Part shown: piece after piece, positions 30,013-38,681 of the stretch
Layout of the letters: the number at the start of each line of letters is the position of its first letter
Position numbering within the stretch: the first letter of the stretch is position 1
Assembly (NCBI GenBank): GCA_016714465.1
Contig: JADKDT010000009.1
Span: 62,001 to 126,000 of the forward strand
Direction: 5' to 3'
Source: Candidatus Brachythrix odensensis
GTDB lineage: Bacteria > Chloroflexota > Anaerolineae > J036 > Brachytrichaceae
Length of the DNA: 64,000 bases
Program-made: the position numbers and the translations under genes
The notes under the pieces: generated by a model
What the model was told of the DNA's origin: nothing
Seen by the model: only the letters and a program-made list of their open reading frames with translations
Databases searched by the model: none

Positions 30013-31073
30013 TGCGCTTCATGTCGTCGATGACGCCCCTGCTAACGTTGTGCGTCAACATCGGGATGGTGCTCGTGATCTGGGCCGGCGGTCTGCAGGC
30101 GATCAACGGCGAGCTCTCGCTTGGCCAGATCGTCGCCTTCATCAACTACCTGATCTCGACCATGACCCCCCTGATCATGATGACCCAGCTCTCGAACACG
30201 TGGGCGGCCGGGCTGGCGTCGGCCAAGCGGGTGGGCGAGATTCTTGACACCGAGCCCGCGATTCGAGACGCGCCGCATGCCCGCCCCACACTCCCAGGCC
30301 CCGGCGCGGGCGTGGGGATGGACGATGTCGGTTTTGTCTATGCCGGCGACGGCAATGAGCCCGTGCTCTCCAACATCACCCTCGAGGCTTGTCCGGGCGA
30401 GACGATCGCCATCCTGGGCGCAACCGGGGCTGGCAAGTCGACGTTGATCAACCTGATCCCCCGTTTCTACGACGTGACGACGGGCCGGGTAACCTTTGGC
30501 GGGGCCGACCTGCGCGAGGTGACCCAGGATGCCCTGTTTGCCGCCGTCGGGGTCGTGCCCCAGGAGTCGCTGCTGTTCTCGGGCACAGTTCGCGACAACA
30601 TCCGCTACGGGCGGCCCGAGGCCAGCGAGGCAGAAGTGATTGCGGCTGCCCGCGCCGCCCAGGCCGATGGCTTCATTCAGAACCTGAGCCAGGGCTACGA
30701 CACCCGAGTCGAGGAGCGCGGGTCGAACTTCTCGGGTGGACAGAAACAGCGCATCGCCATCGCCCGGGCCCTGCTCGTCCAGCCGCGGATACTGATCCTG
30801 GACGACAGCACGAGTTCGGTGGACGTCGAAACCGAGACGAAGATCCAGGACGCGCTCGAGGCATCCAACGGTGAGCGGATCACCTTTGTCGTCGCCCAGC
30901 GCATCAGCACCGTGCTCAAGGCCGACAAGATCGTCGTCATCGAGCGCGGCCGCATCGCCGCGCAGGGGACGCACCGCGAGCTTCTGGCCACGAGCCCGAT
31001 CTACCAGGAGATCTATGACTCGCAGTTGGGCGGGGGCGAGCGCCTGGCTGCCGAGGCGGGGGCGCAAGCGTGA
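30000..31073 (+). CDS. ABC exporter subunit 1, C-terminal part with degenerate ATPase site
   Basis: Continues the membrane domain (LLTLCVNIGMVLVIWAGGLQ, GQIVAFINYLIS), then the nucleotide-binding domain: Walker A GATGAGKST, Q-loop VPQESLLFSGTVRDNIRYG, signature FSGGQKQR, Walker B ILILDDSTSSVD, H-loop region FVVAQRIST with Gln where His is usual. The catalytic Glu after Walker B is Asp and the switch His is Gln, so this subunit carries the degenerate site expected in heterodimeric exporters of the BmrC/TM287 kind. It overlaps the next gene by four bases if GTG 31070 is the start. Substrate unknown. Confidence 0.85.
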   Translation, partial: SIRVMRFMSSMTPLLTLCVNIGMVLVIWAGGLQAINGELSLGQIVAFINYLISTMTPLIMMTQLSNTWAAGLASAKRVGEILDTEPAIRDAPHARPTLPGPGAGVGMDDVGFVYAGDGNEPVLSNITLEACPGETIAILGATGAGKSTLINLIPRFYDVTTGRVTFGGADLREVTQDALFAAVGVVPQESLLFSGTVRDNIRYGRPEASEAEVIAAARAAQADGFIQNLSQGYDTRVEERGSNFSGGQKQRIAIARALLVQPRILILDDSTSSVDVETETKIQDALEASNGERITFVVAQRISTVLKADKIVVIERGRIAAQGTHRELLATSPIYQEIYDSQLGGGERLAAEAGAQA

Positions 31074-31075
31074 CG

Positions 31076-32896
31076 ATGCACGGGCCCAACCCCGGCGAGA
31101 ATGCCCGCGCCTCGATGCAGGCTCGCGGGCCGCGTTTCATGGGCAAGATCGAGAAGGCCAAGGATCCGCGCACGACGCTGCTCCGCCTGGCCCGCTATCT
31201 CGGCCACTTCACCCTGCCGCTGGCGACCGTTGTCGTGCTGGTGGTCGGCTACACCCTGCTCGGGCTGCTCGGGCCGTATCTGATGGGCGTCGCCATCGAT
31301 GGCTTCATCGCCACCAAGGACGCCGTCGGGCTGGGCCGCATCGCCGCGTTGATGCTGGGGGCCTTTGCCGCGGCCAACCTGTTGACGGCCGCCGCGAACT
31401 GGCTGATGGCCGACATCTCGCAGCGCGCCCTGCAGCGGGTGCGCAGCGATTTGTTCCGGCGCCTGCAGACGCTCCCGCTCGCTTTCTTCGACCGCAACCC
31501 GGCCGGCGAGCTGATGAGCCGCCTGACCAATGACATCGACGCGGTCAACCAGGCGGTGGCCCAGAACATCACTTCGCTGCTGGCCAGCGTGCTGGGCATG
31601 GCCGGCATCGTGATTGCGATGTTTGTGCTCGACCGTTGGCTGGCCGTGGCTTCGCTTTTTGTCCTGCCGCTCATGCTGTGGTTCACCAACTTCGTCGCGG
31701 TCTATACCCGGCGCGGCTTTCGCGATCTGCAGAAGGATCTGGGCCAACTTAACGGAGTGATGGAAGAGGCGATCAGCGGGCAGAAGGTCGTCAAGGCCTT
31801 TCGGCGCGGCGACGCGATCCTGGCCCAGTTTCGCGTCGCCAACGAGGCGGCCTACCGCTCGGGGGTGCGGGCCAACTCGTATGCCCTGCTCCTCATGCCC
31901 CTGACGGGGGTGCTGGGCAACCTGTTTGTCATCGTCCTGGCCGGGCTGGGCGGATGGCTGGCGCTGCAGGGCCTGGTCACGGTCGGCATCATCGCCACCT
32001 TTATCAACTACGGGCAAAACTTCGTCGGACCGCTGCGCCAGTTGTCGAATCTGTACAACACCCTGCAAGCCGCCCTGGCTGGGGCCGAGCGGGTCTTCGA
32101 GATCATGGACACCCCGCCTGAGGTCGATGCCGCGCCTCGGGCGGTGGCGGCGCCTATGCGCGGGCAGGTGCGCTTCGATCACGTCAAGTTCGGCTATCGC
32201 CGCGACGCGCCGGTGATCCGGGACATGTCGCTCGAGGCGAAGGCCGGCGAGACCGTCGCCCTGGTCGGGCCGACCGGGGCCGGCAAAACGACCATCATCA
32301 ATCTGTTGACCCGTTTCTATGAGATCGACAGCGGGACGATCAGCATCGACGGCGTGGATATTCGTGAGATCCCCAAGGCTGACCTGCGCCGCCGGCTCGG
32401 GCTGGTGCTGCAGGACACCTTCTTGTTCTCGAACACGGTCATGGAGAATATCCGTTATGGGCGTCTGGAGGCTTCGGACGACGACGTCATCCGGGCGGCC
32501 GAAATGGCGGACGCCGATCACTTCATCCGCCAGCTCCCGCACGGCTATCAGACCCTGTTGTCGGAGCGGGCCGGAAATCTGAGCCAGGGCCAGCGCCAGT
32601 TGCTGGCCATCGCCCGGGCAATCCTGGCCGATCCGGCCATCCTGATTCTGGACGAGGCGACCAGCAGCGTGGATACCCGGACCGAGGTCCGCATCCAGAA
32701 GTCGCTGCTGCGGCTGATGGCCGGCCGGACCAGCTTTGTCATCGCCCACCGTTTAAGCACCATCCGCGACGCCGACCACGTTCTCGTCATCAACAACGGC
32801 GAGATCGTCGAACAGGGCAACCACCAGAGCCTGCTCGATGCGCGCGGGTTCTATCACCGGCTGTATGTCAGCCAATTCAAAGGACAGGAGATCTAA
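31076..32896 (+). CDS. ABC exporter subunit 2, canonical ATPase
   Basis: ATG 31076 (GTG 31070 overlaps the previous stop and is an alternative). The transmembrane domain shows six hydrophobic segments, and FFDRNPAGELMSRLTNDIDAV is typical of type I multidrug/lipid exporters. The nucleotide-binding domain has Walker A GPTGAGKTT, Q-loop LQDTFLFSNTVMENIRYG, signature LSQGQRQ, Walker B ILILDEATSSVD and H-loop IAHRLST, all intact. With subunit 1 it forms a heterodimeric exporter with one active site. The downstream dehydrogenase starts on the base after its stop, so the three genes are likely one transcript. Confidence 0.9.
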   Translation: MHGPNPGENARASMQARGPRFMGKIEKAKDPRTTLLRLARYLGHFTLPLATVVVLVVGYTLLGLLGPYLMGVAIDGFIATKDAVGLGRIAALMLGAFAAANLLTAAANWLMADISQRALQRVRSDLFRRLQTLPLAFFDRNPAGELMSRLTNDIDAVNQAVAQNITSLLASVLGMAGIVIAMFVLDRWLAVASLFVLPLMLWFTNFVAVYTRRGFRDLQKDLGQLNGVMEEAISGQKVVKAFRRGDAILAQFRVANEAAYRSGVRANSYALLLMPLTGVLGNLFVIVLAGLGGWLALQGLVTVGIIATFINYGQNFVGPLRQLSNLYNTLQAALAGAERVFEIMDTPPEVDAAPRAVAAPMRGQVRFDHVKFGYRRDAPVIRDMSLEAKAGETVALVGPTGAGKTTIINLLTRFYEIDSGTISIDGVDIREIPKADLRRRLGLVLQDTFLFSNTVMENIRYGRLEASDDDVIRAAEMADADHFIRQLPHGYQTLLSERAGNLSQGQRQLLAIARAILADPAILILDEATSSVDTRTEVRIQKSLLRLMAGRTSFVIAHRLSTIRDADHVLVINNGEIVEQGNHQSLLDARGFYHRLYVSQFKGQEI

Positions 32897-33916
32897 ATGA
32901 AAGCACTGCTGTATCCGGCCTGGGACACCCTCGAGGTTGTCGACATGCCCCCGCCCGAGCCCGGCCCGGGCGAGGTGATGGTCCGGGTCGCGGCCTGCGG
33001 CATCTGCGGCAGCGAGCTCGAGGGCTTCCGCCACCACAGCCCGCGCCGCCCGCCGCCCCTGGTGATGGGCCACGAGTTCTGCGGCACCATCGCCGATCTG
33101 GGCGGCGCGAGCGGGACGTCCCTCAAGATCGGCGCGCGGGTCGTCGCCAACGCTCTGGTGCCGTGCGGGACGTGCAACCGCTGCCGGGCCGGGCGGCCGC
33201 ATCTGTGCGCAAAACGGCAAATCTTCGGGATGAATCGGCCGGGCGCGTTCGCCGAATACGTCAACGTGCCGGTCAGCGCCCTTTTGGACTGGCCGGCCAA
33301 CATGCCGGCCGAAGCGGCCTGTCTGGCTGAGCCGCTCGGGAATGGCGCGCACATGGTCGGCCTCACCCGCCATCTCGAGCCCAGCACCGTCCTCGTCATT
33401 GGGGCCGGCCCGATCGGGCTGCTGGCAATGCAGGCATTCAGCGCGCTCACCGGCGCCACGATTTTGGCGGCCGACCTCAGCCCGGAACGGCTGCAGGCCG
33501 CTCAGCGCTGCGGGGCCGAGCGGGTGATCAATCCGCGCACTGAGGATGTGGTCACCATCGCCCGCGAGCTGACCGGCGGCGAGGGCGTTGACGTGGTCGT
33601 AGACGCGGTCGGGCTCGCCTTGACGAAGCGCCAGTCGCTGAATGCGGCCCGGCCGGGCGGGGCGGCGGTCTGGATCGGGCTGACCGATAACGCCATGACC
33701 GTCGACTCGTACGACGTGACCCTGCCCGAGCGGACCGTGCACGGCACGTATGCGGCCAAGCTCGAGGACATGCAGACGGCTCTGGATCTGCTGGCCGCCG
33801 GGAAGATCGAGTACGAGAGCTGGATCGAGCGCTTCCCCATCACCCGAGCCGACGAGGCCTTCCGGCGCATGTTGGCGGCCGAGGGGCGCGATATCAAAGC
33901 GATCATCCAACCCTGA
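32897..33916 (+). CDS. Zinc-dependent medium-chain alcohol dehydrogenase
   Basis: A 339-residue MDR protein, normal length. Catalytic zinc ligands are Cys37 (CGICGSE), His59 and Glu60 (GHEF). The structural zinc lobe has Cys90, 93, 96 and 104 (CGTCNRC...C). A Rossmann motif GAGPIG lies at 169-174. It probably oxidises a polyol or secondary alcohol with NAD(P); the exact substrate is not visible. GGAG overlaps the end of the upstream ABC gene, and the ATG follows that gene's stop directly, which implies translational coupling. Confidence 0.88.
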   Translation: MKALLYPAWDTLEVVDMPPPEPGPGEVMVRVAACGICGSELEGFRHHSPRRPPPLVMGHEFCGTIADLGGASGTSLKIGARVVANALVPCGTCNRCRAGRPHLCAKRQIFGMNRPGAFAEYVNVPVSALLDWPANMPAEAACLAEPLGNGAHMVGLTRHLEPSTVLVIGAGPIGLLAMQAFSALTGATILAADLSPERLQAAQRCGAERVINPRTEDVVTIARELTGGEGVDVVVDAVGLALTKRQSLNAARPGGAAVWIGLTDNAMTVDSYDVTLPERTVHGTYAAKLEDMQTALDLLAAGKIEYESWIERFPITRADEAFRRMLAAEGRDIKAIIQP

Positions 33917-33926
33917 AAACACTCTA

Positions 33927-33965
33927 GAGGCGACATCCCCCGGCGCAGCCGGGGCATGTCGCCTC
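33927..33965. terminator. Long hairpin after the alcohol dehydrogenase
   Basis: Arms 33927-33944 and 33948-33965 match at 17 of 18 positions, with a GCA loop. The apex CCCGGCGCAGCCGGG is identical to that of the hairpin at 35667-35707. It starts 11 bp after the stop and has no T tract. Confidence 0.6.
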
Positions 33966-33979
33966 CAGGAAATGTGTCT

Positions 33980-34754
33980 ATGACCACTGACTGGAACCCC
34001 AACCTGTATCTCAAATACGCCAACGAGCGGACCCAACCCTCGCTGGACCTCATCGCCCGGATCGGATTGGGCCAGCCCGATCGCATCATCGATCTAGGTT
34101 GCGGGACCGGCAACAGCACTGAGGCCTTGCGCCGGCGCTGGCCCGGGGCGGATGTGACCGGGCTCGACAATTCGGCCAAGATGCTTGAAACCGCTGCCCG
34201 CGACTTCCCGGCCGGAAAGTGGGTGCAGGCTGACATCAACGCCTGGACGGCGGAGACGCCCTACGACCTGGTTTTCTCAAACGCCACCCTGCAGTGGGTG
34301 AAGGGCCACGCTGCGCTCATCCCACGACTGTTCGCGCAAGTCGCCGCCGGCGGGGCCCTGGCCGTGCAGATGCCGCACTCGGGCAAGATGGCGGTCCGCA
34401 AGCTCATCCTGGCGACCGCCGACGATCCCGCCTGGCGCGAGCGCATGGGCGCGGCCCGGAATGCCACCGCGATCGATAGCAGCGAGGCCTACTACGATCT
34501 GCTCGCCCCGCTGAGCCCGCGCCTCGACCTGTGGGAGACCGAATACCTGCACGTGATGGCCGATCCCGAAGCCATCCTGGAGTGGATCCGCGCGACCAGC
34601 CTGCGTCCGTTTCTGGACGCGCTGGCGAGCGCCGACGAACGCGCGGCCTTCGAGGCCCAGCTGCGCGGACGGATCGACGCCGCTTTTCCCCGTGCGCGCC
34701 GACGGCAAACGCCTCTTTCCGTTCATGCGCTTGTTCTTTGTCGCGTATCGCTGA
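33980..34754 (+). CDS. tam: Trans-aconitate 2-methyltransferase-like SAM methyltransferase (frameshifted near its end)
   Basis: ATG 33980 with AGGAA seven to eleven bases upstream gives MTTDWNPNLYLKYANERTQP, the usual start of the Tam family. Residues 38-45 are the SAM-binding DLGCGTGN, GLDNS is at 61-65 and NATLQWV at 101-107. The unbroken frame would end at 34777 with an unrelated tail. In the other frame, from the TTTTCCCC run at about 34684-34691, the product ends VRADGKRLFPFMRLFFVAYR with a stop at 34752-34754, which is the family's normal end and gives about 257 residues. I take the frame change as a one-base error or mutation. Role: methyl transfer to trans-aconitate or a similar acid. 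Confidence 0.8.
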
Positions 34755-34766
34755 GCGCGATGATAT

Positions 34767-34824
34767 TCCGGAAATGACATTCGCCGCCCCGGCGTCCGCC
34801 GGGGCGGCGAATGTCATTTCCGGA
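34767..34824. terminator. Perfect 27-bp hairpin between convergent genes
   Basis: Arms 34767-34793 and 34798-34824 are fully complementary with a GTCC loop. It sits 13 bp after the methyltransferase stop and 3 bp beyond the stop of the opposite-strand MBL gene, so it can serve both transcripts. No T tracts flank it. Confidence 0.7.
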
Positions 34825-34826
34825 GT

Positions 34827-35651
34827 CTAGACGGACACCCAGGTCACGCCTGTGGCCGTCTCATGCAGCCGCCCGGGGCTTGGAATGTGCGCGGCGATGA
34901 GGAGGGCGTTGGCCGCCAGCGCCTCGCGGGCGAACGCCGCCCGGCTGGCCTGGTTCGAGACAGGCTCAGCCCAGTCCGGCATATACGTCGGGCGCTCGAC
35001 TTCGATGGTGTGATGATACAAATCACCCACGCAGAACAGGGTGTAGCCGCTCGTGCGGATGCGCAGCATCTGGTGCCCGGGCGACTCGCCGGGCGCGGCG
35101 ACGATCTTGACGCCGTGATCGAGATCGAGATCGCCGTGCACCGGCGTGAGCAGGCCCGCCTCGTTCAGCGCGCCGAACGTTGTGCGCTCCAGGCTGTCGG
35201 AGTTCTGCCACGCCTCGCCGCGCCGGGCGGCTTCCCAGTCCGGCTGGCCCAGAAAGACCCGCGCGCTGGGGAAGCGCGGCCCGAAGCCGCCATCATGGGC
35301 GATTGTGCTCGCATTGAAGTGATCCCAGTGCGCGTGGGTGATGACGAGGTCGGTGATGTCCTCCGGCCGCGCGCCGGCCGCCGCCAGCCCCGCCAGCAGC
35401 CGGGTCGCCTCAGGATCGAAGGGCGGCGGGCCGGGCGGGACCATGCGCCCGGCATCGACCAGGATCGAGCGCCCGTTCAGCGCGATGTGGACGCACTGAT
35501 GCGGGACCTGCATCTGGCGCGTGAAGACCTCGGCGTAGTCGGGCGGGCGCCCGGCCTCCGGCAAGGTGATCCAATCCTGCAACGCCGCGTTCGCGTCCCC
35601 GATGTTGATGATCGTCACTCGGGCCGCGCCGAGTTCGAGAGTTCTTTTCAA
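34827..35651 (-). CDS. MBL-fold metallohydrolase
   Basis: A 274-residue protein starting MKRTLELGAARVTIINIGD. The zinc motif THAHWDH is at residues 105-111 (HxHxDH), preceded by the SILVDAGRM strand. Later His residues (DHGVKIVAAPGESPGHQ and LLIAAHIPSPG) fit the remaining ligands. It resembles lactonase/glyoxalase-II-like MBL hydrolases; the substrate is not determined. It is convergent with the methyltransferase and lies downstream of the GEVED protein gene, from which a long hairpin separates it. Confidence 0.85.
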   Translation of the reverse strand: MKRTLELGAARVTIINIGDANAALQDWITLPEAGRPPDYAEVFTRQMQVPHQCVHIALNGRSILVDAGRMVPPGPPPFDPEATRLLAGLAAAGARPEDITDLVITHAHWDHFNASTIAHDGGFGPRFPSARVFLGQPDWEAARRGEAWQNSDSLERTTFGALNEAGLLTPVHGDLDLDHGVKIVAAPGESPGHQMLRIRTSGYTLFCVGDLYHHTIEVERPTYMPDWAEPVSNQASRAAFAREALAANALLIAAHIPSPGRLHETATGVTWVSV

Positions 35652-35666
35652 GGGAGTGATATCCGC

Positions 35667-35707
35667 TTCGGAACTGGCCCCCGGCGCAGCCGGGGGCCAA
35701 TTCCGAA
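35667..35707. terminator. Long hairpin after the GEVED protein gene
   Basis: Arms 35667-35685 and 35689-35707 match at 18 of 19 positions with a GCA loop. Read on the minus strand it begins 11 bp after the stop at 35718. Its apex equals that of the hairpin at 33927-33965. Confidence 0.6.
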
Positions 35708-35717
35708 AACTTCCAGA

Positions 35718-38681
35718 TTAGCGCCGCACCATCGGCAGGAAGGCCGTCCCGCCATGGTCGACGACGATCACGCCGCCGCCCAGGCCATCGTCGTACTCGA
35801 AGACGCCGACGTCATCAAAGACCACGCTGAAGCTCTCGCCCGGCGCCAGCATGCCGCTGTCCCAGGCAGTCCCGACCTCGGGCCGATACGGGTTGCCGCC
35901 CCGGCAGCAGCGGGTCGGGCTCTCGCGCACCGTCCAGTTGGTGAACTGGACAACGCTCGAAGGCTTCACCCGCACGACCTGCGGGAACGGCCCGCTCTCG
36001 AGCAGCAGGACGCGCTGGGTGACCGGGCCGGTTGGCACCGGCGTGAGCGCCACGTCATAGCGCACCAGGGCGTTGGTGACCACGATGTCGGCGCTGCGGT
36101 GGCTCTGGTAGCCGGACCGGGTCACCCCGATCTGGTATGTGCCGGGCGGGGTGAAGAAGCTGTAGAAGCCGTCGGCCAGCGTCACCTGCGGATTGATCTG
36201 CCCGTAGGCCGGGGCGTTCCATACGTTGAAGAGCATGCCTTGCAACTCATAGTTGGTCACCGTCGCCCCGCTCAGCAACGCGCTGGTGTTGATGTCGGTG
36301 ATGTAGCCGAATGGGTCGATCAGGACCGTACCATCGCTGCTCTTGATGATGCCGAAACAGGTCACCGAGATGACCATGTTCAGCGAAGTGCGCATGCCGG
36401 TGGTGTAGACGCCCTCGAACAGGCCGTCGAAGTCCGGGTCGGTCAGTGTCACCGTATCGGTGGGCCCGAATTTGACCGTGATCGCGGCGTTGGGATCGTT
36501 TCGGCAGCACGTGCGGACCGTGATCGTGTAGGCCGTGAAGGGGTGCAGATTGAGGATCCAGCCGCCGTCGTCGGTGCGCCCGTTCACATCGACCGGGCGA
36601 TGCGAGATGCCGGCCGGATCGGTGAAGCGCAGGCTGAGAGGCGAGTAGGACAGGCTGTCATCGACAAACACCTTCATGTCAGAAGAGGCCAGCACGACCA
36701 TGCCCGCCTCGGCGGTTGCGCTCAGGATGCGCATGCCGTTGGCCAGCCCGCTTACGGCGAAAGCCCAGTTGCCCGCCAGCGGCGCTGTCGCGCTGAGGAT
36801 CTCGGCGCCGTCGATGTACAGCCGCACCAGCGCGCCCGGGTTGGCCCAGCCTGTGACAGTGAAGGTCCCGGTGCAGATCGCGCCATTGCCCGGGCCCGTC
36901 AGCAAGGGAACCTGCAGGGATCCCGCCACGACCACCGTGGCGCCAGCCTCGTTGTCTGCCGGATCGGTGTCGCCGGTCGCCTCAATGGTGACCGTGTTGG
37001 TGACGAGTTCCGTCTCGACCATCGCGGTCCGGGTCATCGCCATCAACAGTCGATAGGTCCCGTTGCCCTTGATCGTGCCATCCCAGCCCTTGCGGTCAGA
37101 AGTGAAACCATCCGTGCTCGGCGTCCCGTCCGGCCCGATGACGACTGCCCGCGCAACCGACCAGGCGAGGGTCGGGCTCTCGCGGATTCGGATGGTCTTC
37201 GTGGTCGCGTCAGTGCCCTGGTTGCTGAACTCCATCGACCAGACGGTGATGGCGGTGTCTGGGATACCATCGTTATCCGCGTCGTCGTCGAGGCAGCACA
37301 GCGCGCTGCTCGCGTTCGGGCTCATCTGGCCGGGCGTGATCGGCATGCCGGTGGAATGCACCTGCTCGCCGTGCTTCGTGATCTGCACGTCGACCGTCCC
37401 AGTCGGTTGGATTGCCGGGTCGCGGTACAGATAGTCCTCGGTCTCGCCCAGGCGGTAGTTCTCGCCCCGCCCGTCGCTGAAGTTCACGAGTGAGCCGCCC
37501 AGGCTCGCGCTCAAGGGCAGGCTGATCGGCTGAGTGGTCAAGGTTGCCCGCATCCAGGCGGGGGCGTTGCCGGACCAGTTCACCCGTCCGGTGGTCACGA
37601 AGATCGTGTTGAGCCCGATCGCCAGCGCGGCCGGGTTGATCGGACGGTTGATGGCGATGTGGTCGAGGGCAAAGGGTCCCGGGCCGCCGGTCCCGGGCGG
37701 GCAGCCGTAGCTGTCGTCCCAGTCGCCGTCGCGGTTGCTGTCGAGCCACACGTTCACATAGCCCTGCAGCGTGTTGCTGATCATCCAGGTCTTGGCCGCC
37801 GGGTCAATGAAGACCTGGACCGGGATCGTCGCGACCTGGCAATTCTGGAAGGCGAGCGCGCCCAGCGCGACGCCGTCGTCGTAGTTGTCCAGATCCTTCT
37901 GGTCCAGCGGCGGACGCAGGTTGGTGAAGGGCGCGTCCTGGTCGGGGAAGAGATCCGCATCACGTTCCACACTGACCCGCGGGCCGAGGTGGAAGTGCCA
38001 TGGCCGCCAGTGGCGCGGCCCGCTCGGCGTTCCTGTCGCAAGATCGAAGACGGAGGGGAAGCTGGCCGCGACCGGGCCGGGGTAGGCGCTCATCCCGGCG
38101 CCGGGGTGGTTGCTGCTGTCGGGGGCATCGCCCAGGTCGGTCTTGACGATGTTGGCCGACAACTTCACGGCCCGGCAGGCATACTCGGCCGCGTCCGAAT
38201 CCGGATCCGCCGCCAGGTTGACTTCGGTGAAGATGTCGAAGAAGCTCATCCGCAGCGCGGCGTCAAACGTGCCATCTCCATCCCAGTCGCCGGCCGGCGA
38301 CAAGGCTCCGAGCGACTGGCCGCTGGGGACCCGCACGGCGTAGATCTTGTCGACACGGCCTCCGTTTCCCGGCACGACCACGGACGTGGCGTCGGGTCCG
38401 GGGCAGCTAGCGCGCCCGCCCAAGTATGGCTGGCCGGGGGGCAGCCCGTTCAGGCCGACCCGCAACGGGGCCGGCTCGGAGGCGGTATTGGTGAACGTCA
38501 CCGTCACGCTCATGATGTCGCCGGGCAGCACAAACGGGGTCGCGATGTGGGTGGTGAAGGTCAACCCGCCGCCGCCCCACACGATGACACTTGAGCAGAA
38601 CTCGTCGATGTCGACCTGATCCGAGATCACGCCGCCGCCGGCCGTCGCCGTTTGCAGGGCATACGCCTTGTTGGTAATGAC
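35718..38681 (-). CDS. GEVED-repeat secreted protein, C-terminal fragment
   Basis: Continues the gene that starts at 41092 after a one-base frame change near 38685 (ITNKAYALQTATAGGGVISDQVD). It contains a third LGDAPDSSNH...GETEDYLY unit, DUF11-like and Ig-like domains (GNGAICTGTFTVTGWANPGA), and a carboxypeptidase-regulatory-like domain (GTYQIGVTRSGYQSHRSADI). A cupredoxin-like end follows (VVRVKPSSVVQFTNWTVRES...FSVVFDDVGVFEYDDG) in which the usual Cys-His-Met copper ligands are missing. It ends GGTAFLPMVRR, the terminal motif shared by the other surface proteins. A gene caller could choose GTG 38630 as start, but homology and frame continue upstream. Confidence 0.75.
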   Translation of the reverse strand, partial: VITNKAYALQTATAGGGVISDQVDIDEFCSSVIVWGGGGLTFTTHIATPFVLPGDIMSVTVTFTNTASEPAPLRVGLNGLPPGQPYLGGRASCPGPDATSVVVPGNGGRVDKIYAVRVPSGQSLGALSPAGDWDGDGTFDAALRMSFFDIFTEVNLAADPDSDAAEYACRAVKLSANIVKTDLGDAPDSSNHPGAGMSAYPGPVAASFPSVFDLATGTPSGPRHWRPWHFHLGPRVSVERDADLFPDQDAPFTNLRPPLDQKDLDNYDDGVALGALAFQNCQVATIPVQVFIDPAAKTWMISNTLQGYVNVWLDSNRDGDWDDSYGCPPGTGGPGPFALDHIAINRPINPAALAIGLNTIFVTTGRVNWSGNAPAWMRATLTTQPISLPLSASLGGSLVNFSDGRGENYRLGETEDYLYRDPAIQPTGTVDVQITKHGEQVHSTGMPITPGQMSPNASSALCCLDDDADNDGIPDTAITVWSMEFSNQGTDATTKTIRIRESPTLAWSVARAVVIGPDGTPSTDGFTSDRKGWDGTIKGNGTYRLLMAMTRTAMVETELVTNTVTIEATGDTDPADNEAGATVVVAGSLQVPLLTGPGNGAICTGTFTVTGWANPGALVRLYIDGAEILSATAPLAGNWAFAVSGLANGMRILSATAEAGMVVLASSDMKVFVDDSLSYSPLSLRFTDPAGISHRPVDVNGRTDDGGWILNLHPFTAYTITVRTCCRNDPNAAITVKFGPTDTVTLTDPDFDGLFEGVYTTGMRTSLNMVISVTCFGIIKSSDGTVLIDPFGYITDINTSALLSGATVTNYELQGMLFNVWNAPAYGQINPQVTLADGFYSFFTPPGTYQIGVTRSGYQSHRSADIVVTNALVRYDVALTPVPTGPVTQRVLLLESGPFPQVVRVKPSSVVQFTNWTVRESPTRCCRGGNPYRPEVGTAWDSGMLAPGESFSVVFDDVGVFEYDDGLGGGVIVVDHGGTAFLPMVRR

